NCBI GenBank assembly: GCA_964485395.1
Contig: CAZAJF010000006.1
Coordinates: forward strand, 67,353-131,352
From: JANNSO01 sp964485395
GTDB lineage: Bacteria > Spirochaetota > Spirochaetia > Treponematales > UBA12059
Direction: 5' to 3'
Length of the DNA stretch: 64,000 bases
Numbering within the stretch: the stretch's first letter is position 1; every line of letters starts with the position of its first letter. The position numbers and the translations under genes are program-made. Under the pieces are notes generated by a model. That model searched no databases. It was not told the origin of the DNA and worked only from the letters and a program-made list of their open reading frames with translations. Shown one piece after another: positions 42,488 to 51,326 of the stretch.

Positions 42488-43660
42488 CTATCGCTCCAGG
42501 CATATTTCACCGGCCATTTCCAAGGCGGAAAATATTGCGCCTATTCGTTTTCTGCATGCGGCGATTTCAGATACGAGCGCTGTTCCCGATCTCTGTACAT
42601 CTTCCATGAGATCCTTCCCGGCGCGCATGCTCATGTTGGCGAGAATCCTGTCCTGCACGGCTTGGCTGGAGCCCCGCAAGGCTGTGGCCAGAGTTGCCGA
42701 GTCTACTTCGCGGAGAGCTTTCTGGATGGCCCTATCGTCGGGCAAGATGGCGATATCTTCGAACTTGAACCATCCCGCCCGAAATTCAAATACAAGATCA
42801 GGTTGGTGCTTTTCCATATAGTCAATGAATTCCGTTGCTTCATGCAGGGGCATGGTCCTGAAAAGCGAGAGAGCCGCGTCCAACCCGCCAGCAGGCCAAG
42901 AATGCGTTTCAAGACTACGAGCGACCTTTTCCAGGACAGCCCGGACGTTTGCAGTTATGTATTCGGGATCGACGCTGGAAAGCAGCGTGGTTTCCTCGAG
43001 GACTTTCCATTTTTTTTCTCCCGAAAGCATTCGGAACCATTCATCCTTGCGCGGAGGATCGAGGTAAGACAGCACGACTGCCATAATGTCCGGCTCCAAT
43101 CCGTCGAGAAGCTCCTCCGCCCCCTTCGACCCGTTCAGGAGAATGCGTTCATCGTTGGAGAGCGTCCTCTTTCGGCTAATCTTACCGATGGCTTCCTCCG
43201 GCGTTTCGCATACCTTGAAATATGACGAATCGACAGGTTCCGGCTTGTCGCCCCAAGGCAGTTTTCCTTCATGGGCGGTAAACAAATCGCGGTCTTTTCC
43301 TAGATACGAAGAAAGCATGCTCGCTATGACCTTTGGATTCAAGCCTGCCTGCAGCGCGAGTGCGGCTTCAAGGGCGATCAATGCCGCAAGCATGTCGGCG
43401 CCGCCCATCCTTTCTACGGACATTCGGATCCAGCCTAGCTTAGCTATTATTTCGGAATCGACGCCATCGACTACCATTCGCACCAAATCGCGAAAAAAAG
43501 GATTAGGCAAAGAGTCGAGGTCTTCATCCAACGCCAGCAAGCCTTCCTTCCTGGCTTTTTCCGCAAGCCTCAAAGCGGTTAAAATCAACGCAAGCGGTGC
43601 CTTTTTTTCCTCGCGGGTACACTGCGCTATTTCCATCGCGGAAAACAATTCGGTTACCAT
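42488..43660 (-). CDS. FliG-like protein with MotA-loop-like N-terminus
   Basis: A 390-residue soluble protein. The C-terminal ~200 residues match FliG middle and C-terminal domains: LFRTMPLHEATEFI, FEFRAGWFKFEDIAIL, DDRAIQKALREVDSATLATALRGSS and NMSMRAGKDLMEDV, the torque helix region of the flagellar switch. The N-terminal ~95 residues resemble the cytoplasmic loop of the MotA stator: EKARKEGLLALDEDL (R37 and D45 at the positions of the FliG-contacting Arg90/Glu98 of E. coli MotA), then PFFRDLVRMVVDGVDSEII. No transmembrane helix is present. GGGGAGG lies six bases before the ATG. Spirochaetes carry two FliG proteins, but this fusion is unusual. Confidence 0.8.
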   Translation of the reverse strand: MVTELFSAMEIAQCTREEKKAPLALILTALRLAEKARKEGLLALDEDLDSLPNPFFRDLVRMVVDGVDSEIIAKLGWIRMSVERMGGADMLAALIALEAALALQAGLNPKVIASMLSSYLGKDRDLFTAHEGKLPWGDKPEPVDSSYFKVCETPEEAIGKISRKRTLSNDERILLNGSKGAEELLDGLEPDIMAVVLSYLDPPRKDEWFRMLSGEKKWKVLEETTLLSSVDPEYITANVRAVLEKVARSLETHSWPAGGLDAALSLFRTMPLHEATEFIDYMEKHQPDLVFEFRAGWFKFEDIAILPDDRAIQKALREVDSATLATALRGSSQAVQDRILANMSMRAGKDLMEDVQRSGTALVSEIAACRKRIGAIFSALEMAGEICLER

Positions 43661-43847
43661 GAAAACCTCCCCATCGTGAAAATCTCCGATGCGCCTGCGG
43701 GCAGCTACCGCTACCTCATGTTTTCAAAAGCGGCGGACGACGGGAAGTAATAATAACATATTCCGTCAATCCACGTCCGTGCAACCGGCAGCCAAGGAAC
43801 CGCTCGCCGCGACAAGACGCTCGACCTGCCGCCAATTGGTGAGGGTA

Positions 43848-45413
43848 TCAATCCCGGCGGAAATGACAGCCTATCGATTTTTCGTTGTGCATGGCAGCCT
43901 CGACCACGATCTGGGCGGATACGATGCCGTTGCGCAGCTCGATCATGTCGCGATTGACGACGGCTTCCTTGTAGAATTTGGTTATCCTGTGGGCATGGTA
44001 ATTAAGGTCCGCATAGGCGCGTTCAAGGCCTTTGCGGGTCCTGATGATGCCGGCATGATTCCACATGGTCATCTTGATGAGATTCCAATCCTGGTAAATG
44101 AGCGTCGGCTCGAACGTTTCGGGATTGGACGGCGTCTTCCAGTCTGGGATGGATTCCAGGCGGCCCTGCTTGACCGGCTTGAAGGCGGCAGCGATATGCT
44201 CCGCGGCGCGCACGCCCCACAGGAGGCCCTCGAGCAGGGAAGTGGAAGCCAGGCGGTTGGCGCCGTGAACGCCGGTGCAGGAAACTTCTCCGACCGCGTA
44301 CAGTCGCCGTATAGACGTGCGGCCGTCCTTGTCCACCTTGACGCCGCCGCAGAAATAATGCGCAGCCGGCGTGATAGGGATGGGTTCCCGCGAAATGTCC
44401 AAACCTCCCTCGAGGCATGTCGTGTATATCCGGTTGAAGCGTTCTTTGATGGGCTTCTCGCCCTTGTAGAAACCTGCCAGGTCCAGGAGCATGTAATTCG
44501 AGCCCTGCAGGGCCATTTCCTCGTAAATAGCCCGCGCCACCACGTCGCGAGGGGCAAGGTCGCCCAGGTCCGAGTAGGAACCCATGAACTGCCGGCCGCT
44601 CCTGTCGATGAGCCTTGCCCCTTCTCCGCGGAGCGACTCCGAGACGAGAAAGCGCCGTATATCCTTGTGGTAGAGCGCGGTAGGATGGAACTGGATGAAT
44701 TCCGCGTTTATGATATCCGCCCCGGCGCGCTGGGCCATGCTGATGCCGTCGCCCGTCGACTCGGGGGGATTCGTCGTATACTGGTAAATATTACCTAACC
44801 CGCCGGAGGCGAGTATCACGGCGCCGGCGAGCATCGCGTGAATCTGCCCGCTCTCGTTGTCCAGCGCGTAGAGCCCGAACACCTCCCGCTCCTTGTACAA
44901 TTCCTGGCAATCGCCCGAATGGTGGTTGTTGGTTATAAGGTCTATCGCGGTGCAGGAGGATTTCACGGGAACGCCGAGGGCGGCCGCCCGGCGAACGAGG
45001 CCTTCCTGGATCACGTCGCCCGTATGGTCGTCGTAGTGAAGAATTCTTCTCGCCGAGTGGGCCGCTTCCTCGGTATAGTCCAGGTTGCCCTGGGAATCCT
45101 TGCTGAACTCGATACCCGCCTTGCCCACGAGGAAATCGAAAACAAGTTTGGGACCTTCCTCGGCCAGGAGGCGTACGGCTTCGCGGCTGTTGTAGCCGCA
45201 GCCCGCCGTGACGATGTCGGAAGCCAGCGCTTCGGGGCTGTCGCCTTCGCGCCAGGCGATGATGCCGCCCTGGGCGTAGTTGGTATTCGTCTGCTCTATC
45301 CTGTCGGCTTTGGTAAGCACGATTACGTCGAGGCCGGCTTCCTTGCAGCTTATCGCCGCGGAAAGCCCGGCGATGCCCGTTCCTATCACGATGACGTCAT
45401 ACGAGTTTCTCAT
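43848..45413 (-). CDS. nadB: L-aspartate oxidase
   Basis: A 521-residue flavoprotein that oxidises L-aspartate to iminoaspartate, the first step of de novo NAD synthesis. FAD-binding GTGIAGLSAAI is at 9-19, NTNYAQGGI at ~43, ASGGLGNIYQYT, HPTALYH, RGEGARLIDRSG and LAPRDVVARAI in the capping region. HYFCGGVKVD and VGEVSCTGVHGANRLASTSL near the end are all characteristic. The ATG at 45413 overlaps the nadA stop by four bases and begins the flavin fold. It is the last gene of nadC-nadA-nadB. Confidence 0.97.
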   Translation of the reverse strand: MRNSYDVIVIGTGIAGLSAAISCKEAGLDVIVLTKADRIEQTNTNYAQGGIIAWREGDSPEALASDIVTAGCGYNSREAVRLLAEEGPKLVFDFLVGKAGIEFSKDSQGNLDYTEEAAHSARRILHYDDHTGDVIQEGLVRRAAALGVPVKSSCTAIDLITNNHHSGDCQELYKEREVFGLYALDNESGQIHAMLAGAVILASGGLGNIYQYTTNPPESTGDGISMAQRAGADIINAEFIQFHPTALYHKDIRRFLVSESLRGEGARLIDRSGRQFMGSYSDLGDLAPRDVVARAIYEEMALQGSNYMLLDLAGFYKGEKPIKERFNRIYTTCLEGGLDISREPIPITPAAHYFCGGVKVDKDGRTSIRRLYAVGEVSCTGVHGANRLASTSLLEGLLWGVRAAEHIAAAFKPVKQGRLESIPDWKTPSNPETFEPTLIYQDWNLIKMTMWNHAGIIRTRKGLERAYADLNYHAHRITKFYKEAVVNRDMIELRNGIVSAQIVVEAAMHNEKSIGCHFRRD

Positions 45414-46525
45414 CGAGGGAGTCCTTCGGGACGAGCGCTTCCTTCGGGACGCGAGTTTTCCACGATGGCTATCATGGCGTTGAGGGCGCGCGCGGCGTCG
45501 ACCTGAACGGACCTGTCCACGGTTACGGGAAACAGGAGACTTGCCCCGGGATCTTCCTCGTGCGCGGCGATGGACTGAAGCGATGCCAGAACGTTGGACA
45601 GCTCGATGCGAGCCATGTTGAAGCAATACGACTCGCGCAAGGGGAGAACGCTCAAACTCGGATATTCCGCCGCCAGGCGATGCACGAAACTCGCCTCAGT
45701 ACCAACGACCCAGGCGCTGCCCGGGGAGGAATCGCGTATCGCCTTGAAGATGGCCTCCGTGGAACCGGACAGGTCGGCGGCAGCTACCACGGCTTCGTCG
45801 CACTCGGGATGCACGATCACCTTGACGGCGGGATTTTTCTTCCTCGCCGCATCGATATCGGCCACGGTGAAACGCTTGTGCACGTGGCAGGAGCCGTCCC
45901 ACAGGAACAGGACGCCTTTTGCCGGGTCGGCGCCTTCGCGCCCGGTAACGGTTCCGTCGCGGTTCACGGTAAATATTTTATCAGGATCGAGCTTCATGGC
46001 CCGGGCCGTATTGATTCCCAGATTGTAGTCCGGCCCGAAAAACATTGGCCGGCCGAGCTTCAGGTAGTGCTCCATGACGAGGCGCGCGTTGCTGGACGTG
46101 CAGATGGAGCCGCCCCGCCTTCCGGTCAGCGCCTTCATGTCGGCATAGGAATTCATGTAGGTTACGGGCGCGAGGCTCACGCCGCGCATCGCGTCGAGCT
46201 TTGCCAGCACGGCCTCCGCCGCGGCCGCGTCGATCATGTCCGCCATGGGGCAGCCGGCGACCGGATCCGGGATAAGCACGGTCTGGCCCGGACGGGCCAG
46301 TATCGCCGCGCTCTCGGCCATGAAGCGCACGCCGCAGAACAGGATATACGCGGCGTCGCTCTTGGCGCCTTCCACGGCGAGCTTGTAGGAATCGCCTACG
46401 AAGTCGCCGAAGGCGACGATCTCGGGTCTCTGGTAATGGTGCGCGGGCATGACGACGAGGCCGCCCAGCCGTTCGCGCAATTTTCTTATCCCGGCCCTGA
46501 GCCCTTCTGAGTCGGCGTCATTCAT
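45410..46525 (-). CDS. nadA: Quinolinate synthase
   Basis: A 371-residue iron-sulfur enzyme that condenses iminoaspartate with dihydroxyacetone phosphate to quinolinate. The three cluster cysteines lie in ILFCGVRFMAE, SICTSSNA and ESYCFNMARI. AHHYQRPEI near the N-terminus, PDPVAGCPMAD and the VHPEC segment are family features. It lies between nadC (one-base gap) and nadB (overlap). Confidence 0.97.
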   Translation of the reverse strand: MNDADSEGLRAGIRKLRERLGGLVVMPAHHYQRPEIVAFGDFVGDSYKLAVEGAKSDAAYILFCGVRFMAESAAILARPGQTVLIPDPVAGCPMADMIDAAAAEAVLAKLDAMRGVSLAPVTYMNSYADMKALTGRRGGSICTSSNARLVMEHYLKLGRPMFFGPDYNLGINTARAMKLDPDKIFTVNRDGTVTGREGADPAKGVLFLWDGSCHVHKRFTVADIDAARKKNPAVKVIVHPECDEAVVAAADLSGSTEAIFKAIRDSSPGSAWVVGTEASFVHRLAAEYPSLSVLPLRESYCFNMARIELSNVLASLQSIAAHEEDPGASLLFPVTVDRSVQVDAARALNAMIAIVENSRPEGSARPEGLPR

Positions 46526-46526
46526 G

Positions 46527-47390
46527 TTATAAATTCCTTTCCTGCTTGAGCGAGAAATCGAAGACGCTCACGGTATGGGTAAGCTCGCCGAACGAAATGT
46601 AGGTAAGGCCCGAATCCGCGAGCAGCGACAGGCGCTCGATGGTCATGTTGCCCGACGCCTCCGTCTCCGCGCGCCCCGCGACTATCCTGACCGCCTGCCG
46701 CATGGTGTCGTCGTCCATGTTGTCCAGCATGATGCGGTCCGCCCCGGCCTCCATGGCCTCGCGCACGTCGTCGAGGGTTCGCGCCTCCACCTCGATCTTG
46801 AAGCGGTCGTTCCAGCGTGCCTTGATTTTCCTGACCGCGGGGGTAATGCCGCCCGCGGCGTCGATGTGATTATCCTTGAGCATGACCATGTCATAAAGCC
46901 CCATGCGGTGATTCTGTCCGCCGCCCGTGGCCACGGCGTACTTCTGCAGCGCGCGAAGCCCGGGAATCGTCTTGCGGGTGTCCAGCACGGTCACGAAAGG
47001 AGTGTCCGCGCGGGGGCTCCGGCTTCTGGCGGCCTCGACGAATTTTCTCGTCTTGGTGGCGATGCCCGACAGGTGCGAGATGAAATTCAGGGCCGTGCGC
47101 TCGCCGGTAAGTATCGATTTTGTAGATCCGCTCACGCGAGCCACGATATCGCCTGAGTCGACCGCGTCGCCGTCCTTCTTGAAAGTCTCCACGGTCAGGG
47201 TATGGTCCAATTCGGCGAAAACGGCAGTAAAAACATCGATACCGCACAGCGTGCCGCTATCCTTGGCCAGGAGCTTGAAAACGCTCCGCTCTCCGCTGCA
47301 AAAAAGGACGGCGCTGGTGATGTCGCCGTCCGTCCCTAGATCTTCGGCCAGCGCGGATTTAATCAAGGCGCTGTATTGTTTTGCTTCCAT
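46527..47390 (-). CDS. nadC: Nicotinate-nucleotide pyrophosphorylase (quinolinate phosphoribosyltransferase)
   Basis: A 287-residue enzyme that converts quinolinate and PRPP to nicotinate mononucleotide. Motifs: LAEDLGTDGDITS (~14-26), GERTALNFISHLSGIAT (~95), DTRKTIPGLR (~136), KYAVATGGGQNHRMGL (~149) and LKDNHI, then IEVEARTLDD and IMLDNM. First gene of the nad operon, 41 bases after the ABC exporter gene; it may share that transcript. De novo NAD synthesis is of interest because the island encodes an NAD-consuming sirtuin. Confidence 0.97.
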   Translation of the reverse strand: MEAKQYSALIKSALAEDLGTDGDITSAVLFCSGERSVFKLLAKDSGTLCGIDVFTAVFAELDHTLTVETFKKDGDAVDSGDIVARVSGSTKSILTGERTALNFISHLSGIATKTRKFVEAARSRSPRADTPFVTVLDTRKTIPGLRALQKYAVATGGGQNHRMGLYDMVMLKDNHIDAAGGITPAVRKIKARWNDRFKIEVEARTLDDVREAMEAGADRIMLDNMDDDTMRQAVRIVAGRAETEASGNMTIERLSLLADSGLTYISFGELTHTVSVFDFSLKQERNL

Positions 47391-47431
47391 GTCAGCAGTA
47401 TAAACTCTCGGGTATCAAGTTTCCAGACCTT

Positions 47432-49318
47432 CTACTCGAAATCCCCGGAAAGTTGCGCCCGGTAGAGGCGCGAATACAGGCCCTGCAGTTCAAGAAGCTC
47501 CTCGTGCGTGCCGTTTTCCATTATTTTCCCGTTATCCATGACGAGAATCCGGTCGGCGTCGCGTATCGTGCTCAGGCGGTGGGCTATCACGAACGTGGTG
47601 CGGTCGCGCATGAGCGCGCGCAGCCCTTTCTGCACATGAATCTCCGTTCGCGTGTCCAGCGAGCCGGTTGCCTCGTCCAGCACGAGGATGCCCGGCTCGG
47701 CGAGCGCCGCCCGCGCGATGGCCAGAAGCTGCCGCCTGCCATGCGAAAGCTCGCTGCCGTTTTCGGACAGTACCGTGTCGAACCCGGCGGGCAGCCGCTC
47801 GATGAAGGGCAAAGCCCCGGCAGCCTCGCACGCGCGCCGGAGCGTGGCCTCGTCGGCATCGGGCTTGCCGTAACGCAGGTTGTCGCGGATGGTTCCGGGA
47901 AAAAGCCACGCGTCCTGCAGCACTACGCCGAACTGCCTGCGGTACGGAACGCGGGAATAATTTTGTATAACGACGCCGTCGAGGCGCACCTGGCCCGACT
48001 GAGCGTCGTAAAACCGCGAGAGGAGATTGACCATGGTGGTCTTGCCGGCCCCCGTAGGCCCCACGATGGCGGTGCAGCTTCCCGCCGGCGCGGCGAACGA
48101 GGCATGGTCCAGGGCCATCGCCGCGTCAGGGCCGGATGCATAAGAAAAGGTAACGTCGTCGAAGTCTATGTCGCCCCGCACGTCTTGCGGCGCCACCGAT
48201 TCCGGGGTATCGGCCCGCTCCTCCGCCTCGTCCAGCACCTCGAACACGCGCTCGGCCCCGGCAAGCGCGGACATCAGGGCCGTGGCCATATTGGCGATCT
48301 CGTTGAGGGGCCGGATGAACTGCCGCGAATACACGAGGAAACTCGCGATCGTGCCCACCGCGATGGATCCTCCGGCCGCAAGAAGGCCGCCCACGAGCGC
48401 AATGCCCGCGAAGCTCAGGTTGTTGATCACGTTCATGAGCGGCATGAGAAAGCCCGCCCAAACCTGGGCTTTGGCGCCCACGTCGCACAGCTCGCCGTTC
48501 AAGCCCGCGAAACGGTCCATGGCGCCTGCCTCGCGACCGTAAACCCGCACGGTGGAAAGGTTCGTGGCCATCTCTTCGATGTGCCCGTTGAGCTTTCCGA
48601 GGGTTGCCTGCTGCGCCTTGAACAGCGGCTTGGTATGCCGGGCTATGGTGGCGGAAAGTAAAAACAGCAGCGGGGCGGAGGCAAGCGCCACCAGCGACAG
48701 CGCAGGGCTCAGAATGAGCATCATGGCGAGGCTGCCCAGCACGGTAATGCTTCCGCCGAGGAGGCTCACGACCGACTGCGACACGGCCAGCGACAGCGCA
48801 TCGGTGTCGTTGGCCAGGCGGCTCATGATGTCGCCATGGCTCCGGGTATCGAAATAGCGAAGCGGCAGGCGGTCGAACTTGCCGAAAAAAGCGACGCGAA
48901 CGGCATGTACCATGCGCTGGGTGGCCGAAGCCACGAGCCAACTCTGGCTGAAGGACAAGGCGGCCGAACAGACGTAGGCCAGCGCCAGCGCGGCGAGTAT
49001 CCGCAGGAGCACGCTCAAGTCGCCGGACAGTCCCATGGCGTCCACGGCCTTGCCTACGAGGCGCGGGGCGGTCAGCACCAAAGCCGCGTCGAACACCGCA
49101 AGCCCCATGATGACGGCTACCGTTTTTTTCTCGGCGGAGAACAAGCCCAGGATGCGCCGCAGCGTCCGCTTGAAGTCGCGCGGTTTTTCGTTGCCCGCGC
49201 GGAAACGGGCTCCGCCCATTCCGCCTATCTGGCCGGCACCGCCGCCGGGACGTCCCGGACCGCCGGGAATCATTTTCATGTCGGCCGCGCTGGGCTCGGT
49301 TCTATTCGGGCTTGGCAT
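47432..49318 (-). CDS. Heterodimeric ABC exporter, catalytic half (TM288-like)
   Basis: A ~628-residue fused permease-ATPase. The Gly/Pro-rich N-terminus (GGPGRPGGGAG) precedes six transmembrane helices (~55-330) and the ATPase. Walker A is GPTGAGKTT, the signature is the non-canonical LSHGRRQ, Walker B is ILVLDEATGSLD with the catalytic Glu, and the switch is VIAHRLST with His. In TM287/288-type exporters the subunit with a complete Walker B and His switch pairs with one lacking them, and its own signature is degenerate. That is what is seen here relative to 49302-51167. GGAGG six bases before ATG 49318 sets the start. Substrates of such exporters include drugs and peptides. Confidence 0.93.
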   Translation of the reverse strand: MPSPNRTEPSAADMKMIPGGPGRPGGGAGQIGGMGGARFRAGNEKPRDFKRTLRRILGLFSAEKKTVAVIMGLAVFDAALVLTAPRLVGKAVDAMGLSGDLSVLLRILAALALAYVCSAALSFSQSWLVASATQRMVHAVRVAFFGKFDRLPLRYFDTRSHGDIMSRLANDTDALSLAVSQSVVSLLGGSITVLGSLAMMLILSPALSLVALASAPLLFLLSATIARHTKPLFKAQQATLGKLNGHIEEMATNLSTVRVYGREAGAMDRFAGLNGELCDVGAKAQVWAGFLMPLMNVINNLSFAGIALVGGLLAAGGSIAVGTIASFLVYSRQFIRPLNEIANMATALMSALAGAERVFEVLDEAEERADTPESVAPQDVRGDIDFDDVTFSYASGPDAAMALDHASFAAPAGSCTAIVGPTGAGKTTMVNLLSRFYDAQSGQVRLDGVVIQNYSRVPYRRQFGVVLQDAWLFPGTIRDNLRYGKPDADEATLRRACEAAGALPFIERLPAGFDTVLSENGSELSHGRRQLLAIARAALAEPGILVLDEATGSLDTRTEIHVQKGLRALMRDRTTFVIAHRLSTIRDADRILVMDNGKIMENGTHEELLELQGLYSRLYRAQLSGDFE

Positions 49319-51167
49319 CAAGCACCTCCTTGCCCAGCTGCGAAACGCAGATATCGCGATATATGGAACAGTCGCGCAAAAGACGCGCGTGCGTGCCGAA
49401 TCCGGCGACGCTGCCTTCCTCGAGCACCAGCACTGCGTGCGAGCGCATGGCGGTGGCCGCGCGCTGGGTAATCCATAGACACGACAACCCCTGGCCCAAG
49501 CCTTGAATAGCCTTGCGTATCTTCGCCTCGGTTATCACGTCCACCGCGCTGGTGCAGTCATCCAGGAGAAGGAGGCTGTCCCCGCCGGCCCGCCTCCGCG
49601 AGAGCACGCGAACGAGGGCCCTGGCCAGCGAGATGCGCTGCCGCTGCCCGCCCGAAACATTGATGCCGCCGCGCCCCAGGAGGCTTTCGTAACCCTGCGG
49701 AAAGGCGCGGATAAATTCGTCCGCCTGGGCTATGCGCGCTGCCTCCTCGACGAGTCCGCGATCGGCGCCCGGCCATCCCCAGGCTATGTTATCGTGGATG
49801 CTAGCCGTAAAAAGCGAAGGATTTTGAGGCGCAAGCGCAAGCATTGCCCGCAATTCTGGCAGGTCGAACCGGCCGACGTCCCGGCCATGCACCAGGATAT
49901 TCCCGCCTTGCAGGGCATAATTGCGTGTTATGAGCTGGGTCAAAGTCGATTTCCCCGCGCCGGTGGACCCGATAACCGCGCACACCTGACCCGCCGGCAA
50001 CGAGAAGCTGACCGAGCGGAGCGCCGGGATTCCGGGACCGGATGGATAAAAAAAATTAACCGACCTGCAGGCCAGCGCAGCGGAATCAGCCGGCCGGGCC
50101 TACGTTGCCGCCGGCGCGGAACGAAGCGCGGCCGATCGCCCCGGACTGCCCGTTGCCGCTCCGGCAGCCGCCGCGGAATCAAAAAGCTCGCGGATTCGTT
50201 TCCATGAGGCGCTGGCGCGCACGAACCACGAAAAAACGTGCGAGATTACCGTAAGCGCGAACAGTATCTGCGTCATGTAGCTTATGAACGCCACGACCTT
50301 GCCGACAGGCACTTCGCCCAGACGCACCCGCAACCCTCCCAGCCACAGGATTGCCACCAGGCCCAGGTTAACCGTAATGGCGGATGCCGGCCCAAAGATG
50401 GCCGCCACTTTTGCCGCGCGCCGCGACGAATCCGCGAGGCTTTGGCTCGTGGCCCCAAAGCGGGTAGCCTCGTCGCCGAATCTGTCAAAGGCCTTTACCA
50501 CGCGCACGCCGCCTAAAAAGCTGCGCGCCGCCGCGTTCAGGGAATCCAGCGCCTTTTGCACGGTTACGTACATCGGAAAGCCCAGCTTCATGTTCAGCAC
50601 CACCAGTAGCGAAACCACGAGCACCGCCGCCAGCGCGATGGGCGCCAAGGTTGGCTCAAGGCGATTGGCCATGATGAGGCTCCCGATGCACACGATGGGC
50701 GCCTTGGCGAATATGCGCATCATGCCGTTTACGAAAGTCTGCACTTGGTTAACGTCGTTCGTCTGCCTGGTCACGAGCGATGCCGCGTCGAAACCGTCGG
50801 CGGTAACGGCCTGCAGGTGTATCATGGTGGAAAACAAATCCGCCCGCAGGCGCGCCGCGAATTTGTACGCCACGACGCTGGCCACGATATTCCGGCCTAT
50901 CGCCCCGATAGCCCCGATTGCCGCCACCCCTATCATGCGCAAGCCCAGCGCGATGACGAGCGCGTTGTTTCCGGTGGAAACTCCTTCGTCCAGCACGCGC
51001 GACATGATGGTCGGTTGCAATAAATCGCAGACGGATTCCAGAGACAGGAACAGGAGCGCCAACAGGAACGGCAACGAGTAACGTATCAAATACGATAACA
51101 ATATTTCTTTCGAAGTCCGCGGCCGCTTTGAGAGGCCGCCCGAATCGTGATCGGCGGTTGTAGTCAT
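49302..51167 (-). pseudogene. Heterodimeric ABC exporter, degenerate-site half, split by an in-frame TAG
   Basis: The first frame (51167-50100) encodes the six-helix permease and ends with TAG at 50102-50100, in the linker after FDSAAAAGAATG. The same frame then continues without break: SVNFFYPSGPGIPALRSVSF leads into the ATPase (GSTGAGKST, NVSGGQRQRISLA, LLLLDDCTSAVD, LWITQRA) to 49302. One amber codon thus separates the domains of a ~620-residue protein. The ATPase has Asp for the catalytic Glu and Gln for the switch His, the TM287-like half. It overlaps the partner gene by 17 bases. It may be a nonsense mutation, a sequencing error, read-through, or two polypeptides with re-start at TTG 50000. 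Confidence 0.82.
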
Positions 51168-51204
51168 GATGCGCCATAGTAAACCGCCCGGGAGAGCTTG
51201 TACA

Positions 51205-51243
51205 GGGACAGGTACCAGTCGCGGCCTAAACGGTACCTGTCCC
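51205..51243. repeat. REP-like perfect inverted repeat
   Basis: Twelve-base perfect arms GGGACAGGTACC (51205-51216) and GGTACCTGTCCC (51232-51243) around a 15-base spacer. There is no adjacent T-run, so it is not a standard terminator. The GGGACAGGTACC core resembles REP-type palindromes mobilised by RAYT transposases in other bacteria; no such transposase is in the window. Confidence 0.7.
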
Positions 51244-51271
51244 CGCCGTATATAAAAACAGCATAAAAAAA

Positions 51272-51303
51272 ACAGCCGCTGTTCCTTGCGGGACGGCGGC
51301 TGT
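51272..51303 (-). terminator. Intrinsic terminator of the 51327-52802 lipoprotein gene
   Basis: Arms ACAGCCGC (51272-51279) and GCGGCTGT (51296-51303), with further pairing inside and a T-run on the minus strand after the hairpin (complement of the A-run at 51265-51272). Confidence 0.82.
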
Positions 51304-51326
51304 CGATCAATCCGTGATTTTTTACG

